Assembly (NCBI GenBank): GCA_023433685.1
Contig: JAEYUD010000164.1
Location: forward strand, 1-7,329
DNA length: 7,329 nucleotides
Direction: 5' to 3'
Origin: Bacteroidota bacterium
GTDB lineage: Bacteria; Bacteroidota; Ignavibacteria; Ignavibacteriales; Ignavibacteriaceae
Part shown: positions 5,684 to 7,329 of the stretch, piece after piece
Position numbering within the stretch: position 1 is the stretch's first letter
Layout: each line of letters opens with the position of its first letter
Program-made: the position numbers and the translations under genes
Notes under the pieces: generated by a model
What the model was told of the DNA's origin: nothing
Databases searched by the model: none
Seen by the model: only the letters and a program-made list of their open reading frames with translations

Positions 5684-7329
5684 ATGACTCTGGGAAACAG
5701 GGTGCTGACGCTGTTATTAACATTATTTTTATTGGGAACCGGCAACTCACAGTCGTTTGATGTAATCCCCCAAACTTCTCATGTCAACGGGACTAAAACA
5801 GCAGTTTTTTCACCTGATGGAAATCATCTTGTCAGTTCAGGGTTCGACTGCCTCATTAAAGTACGCAAGTACCCGACAGGTGAAGTGATCAACCAGATCA
5901 AAACCGCCCCCGGTATTGTAAATTCGATCTCTTTCATTTCGCCATCAAAAATCGTAACCGGCGATTCAAAAGGAATTGTGGCAGTATATGATATTTTTAC
6001 CGGGAAGAAACTCCTTTCGCGCAAGGTTTCATTCCGACAGATCAATTCGGTAATTTTTGATTCAACCTCCCGCCTCTATTGGTGTTCAGGATTTGGAGGT
6101 CTACTGACCGCGGTGGAGCCGGATTCATTGTTCATTCACCATATCGCCCGCAATTTTAGCGCTGATGTAAATGTTGCTGATATTTCCCGTGATGGCTCAA
6201 TGCTCTTTCTGGGCTCAACTTCAGGAATGATCTATCGCTTTGACACTTCCGCCAAAATTATTGTCGATTCAGTGGAAGCGTATGGCAGCGATGTGTCAGG
6301 TATCAGAACAATACCGGGAAGCAAGTCGATCATTACCACTTCATATTCAGGCGAGATCAGACGTTATGATTTTGATGGAAATATCTTCAAGCAGGCATTT
6401 CTTTTAAAGCCCGAGCCTGCAGCACTGATAACCTCACTCTCGATTTCACCTTCCGGTGAGAAAGGAGTGATCACCACCTTTGACAATACAATCGTAACGA
6501 TCGACACCCGGGTTGGAAAGGTAATTAAAATATTCCCCGCGCACGAATATATGATAGCAGGTACCGTCTTCAGAAATGAAAGTGAGCTGCTGAGTTATTC
6601 TTTCGGACACCGTTCGTTCATTTGGGATATCAACAAGACCACCGAACCCATCGGTTCGTTCGACGGTATTTCAGGGACAGTGAACAAAATTGCCTCCGGT
6701 AAGAAGTGGTTGATCTACAGTAAGGAAGACGGCTCAATTTTCGCAATGGATATTAAAAATAATCTTGCAACAAAAAGTATCATGCGGAGTCTTTTCCCGG
6801 TAACGGCTATCTCATTAGATGATGATGCCGGGCATGTTGCAATAGGCACTGCTGACGGGAACGTGTATCTTCTCGACCTTCTGAATTTGGATTTGCTTTA
6901 TCAGGAGCAATTCAGTTCCAGAGAGATAATAGCAATTGCTCTCAATAAAAATTTATTGGTTGTTTGTGGTGGCGACCGCAAGGTGAGGATAGTAGATGTC
7001 ACCTTTAAGTCAGGCAGCATTTCAACAGTCATCTCGCCAATCACGGGTTTGTTCACATCAACAGCCCTGACACCATCCAATGATCTGGTAGCTATTGGTT
7101 CGACTGAAGGAGTGATTTATTATCTCGATCCGGCAAATGGCAACAAAGTGAGTACTCTGGCAGGGCACTCGAAAGCCGTCAATTCAATGGCTTTTAATAG
7201 CAGTGAGAAATTATTCGTTTCCGCCTCCGCGGATCAGACAGTAAGATTCTGGTCAGTGGATGAAATATTAAACTTTAAAACCCTTTCGAATGAGCTGGGA
7301 TATCTCTCAGGTGCCATATTTTTGGAAGG
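5684..7329 (+). CDS. Exported WD40-like beta-propeller repeat protein, C-terminus cut by window edge
   Basis: The reading frame is open to the right edge (548 complete codons, no stop). The start is supported by GAGG at 5672-5675, 8 nt upstream. Signal peptide: MTLGNR, then hydrophobic VLTLLLTLFLLGTG, with cleavage near NSQ-S at 23-24, so the protein is exported. The rest is a chain of about 11-12 WD40-like units of 35-45 residues: the first at about 33-68 (VFSPDGNHLVSSG), others around 75-110, 115-150, 160-190, 200-232, 247-283, 286-318, 372-400, 412-440 and 455-485. The best is at 492-524, with GH, SASAD and VRFW placed as in classic WD40 repeats. WD40 propellers bind partners rather than catalyse. 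More than seven units suggests two propellers. The missing end could hold a sorting or enzymatic domain, which cannot be judged here. It is divergent from purM. Function unknown. Confidence 0.9.
   Translation, partial: MTLGNRVLTLLLTLFLLGTGNSQSFDVIPQTSHVNGTKTAVFSPDGNHLVSSGFDCLIKVRKYPTGEVINQIKTAPGIVNSISFISPSKIVTGDSKGIVAVYDIFTGKKLLSRKVSFRQINSVIFDSTSRLYWCSGFGGLLTAVEPDSLFIHHIARNFSADVNVADISRDGSMLFLGSTSGMIYRFDTSAKIIVDSVEAYGSDVSGIRTIPGSKSIITTSYSGEIRRYDFDGNIFKQAFLLKPEPAALITSLSISPSGEKGVITTFDNTIVTIDTRVGKVIKIFPAHEYMIAGTVFRNESELLSYSFGHRSFIWDINKTTEPIGSFDGISGTVNKIASGKKWLIYSKEDGSIFAMDIKNNLATKSIMRSLFPVTAISLDDDAGHVAIGTADGNVYLLDLLNLDLLYQEQFSSREIIAIALNKNLLVVCGGDRKVRIVDVTFKSGSISTVISPITGLFTSTALTPSNDLVAIGSTEGVIYYLDPANGNKVSTLAGHSKAVNSMAFNSSEKLFVSASADQTVRFWSVDEILNFKTLSNELGYLSGAIFLE

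Noticed and set aside
5670..5687. Five-codon ORF (M-R-K-K-K) ending in ATGA overlap with the WD40-like start
   Set aside because: It consists of the Shine-Dalgarno and purine-rich spacer and has no ribosome site upstream; likely chance.

Overview
The window looks like ordinary chromosomal DNA of moderate GC from a free-living bacterium of the Bacteroidota/Chlorobiota side, most likely an Ignavibacteria-type organism. That placement is inference. It rests on the overall feel of PurM, the secreted M1 peptidase and the secreted beta-propeller protein, on weak or absent Shine-Dalgarno sites at two starts, and on the style of the NtrX-like regulator. I see no phage, transposon, CRISPR or RNA gene, and no codon usage pointing to a large transferred island.

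Layout, left to right. (1) Minus strand, 473 down to the left edge: N-terminal 157 residues of a methionine gamma-lyase-like PLP enzyme. (2) An 80-bp divergent gap with a short dyad. (3) Plus strand, a tight three-gene run: a putative exported protein with a DUF2279/VanZ-like C-terminal motif set (554-1201), an NtrX-type sigma54 response regulator (1205-2560) and a HinT-type histidine-triad protein (2562-2909). Gaps of 3 and 1 nt suggest one transcript. (4) A 25-bp convergent gap containing a perfect 12-bp palindrome. (5) Minus strand, a two-gene unit: purM (5572-4577) followed 4 bp later by an exported M1 metallopeptidase (4572-2935). (6) A 111-bp AT-rich divergent gap with two inverted repeats. 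(7) Plus strand, 5684 to the right edge: an exported WD40-like beta-propeller protein, cut by the window.

How they may work together: the regulator should drive sigma54 promoters elsewhere. No sensor kinase and no -24/-12 site is visible here, so its signal and targets cannot be read from this window. PurM is core purine synthesis. The M1 peptidase is probably a peptide-scavenging enzyme co-transcribed with it by proximity. The WD40-like protein is probably an extracytoplasmic scaffold.

I do not see convincing evidence of a new biological system. The least ordinary signal is inside the 554-1201 ORF. Part of its N-terminal half (about 740-890) has the codon-position composition of a gene on the opposite strand, while the C-terminal half looks truly plus-strand coding. 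This casts doubt on the first half of that gene model and hints at a decayed minus-strand gene. All counts given were made by hand.
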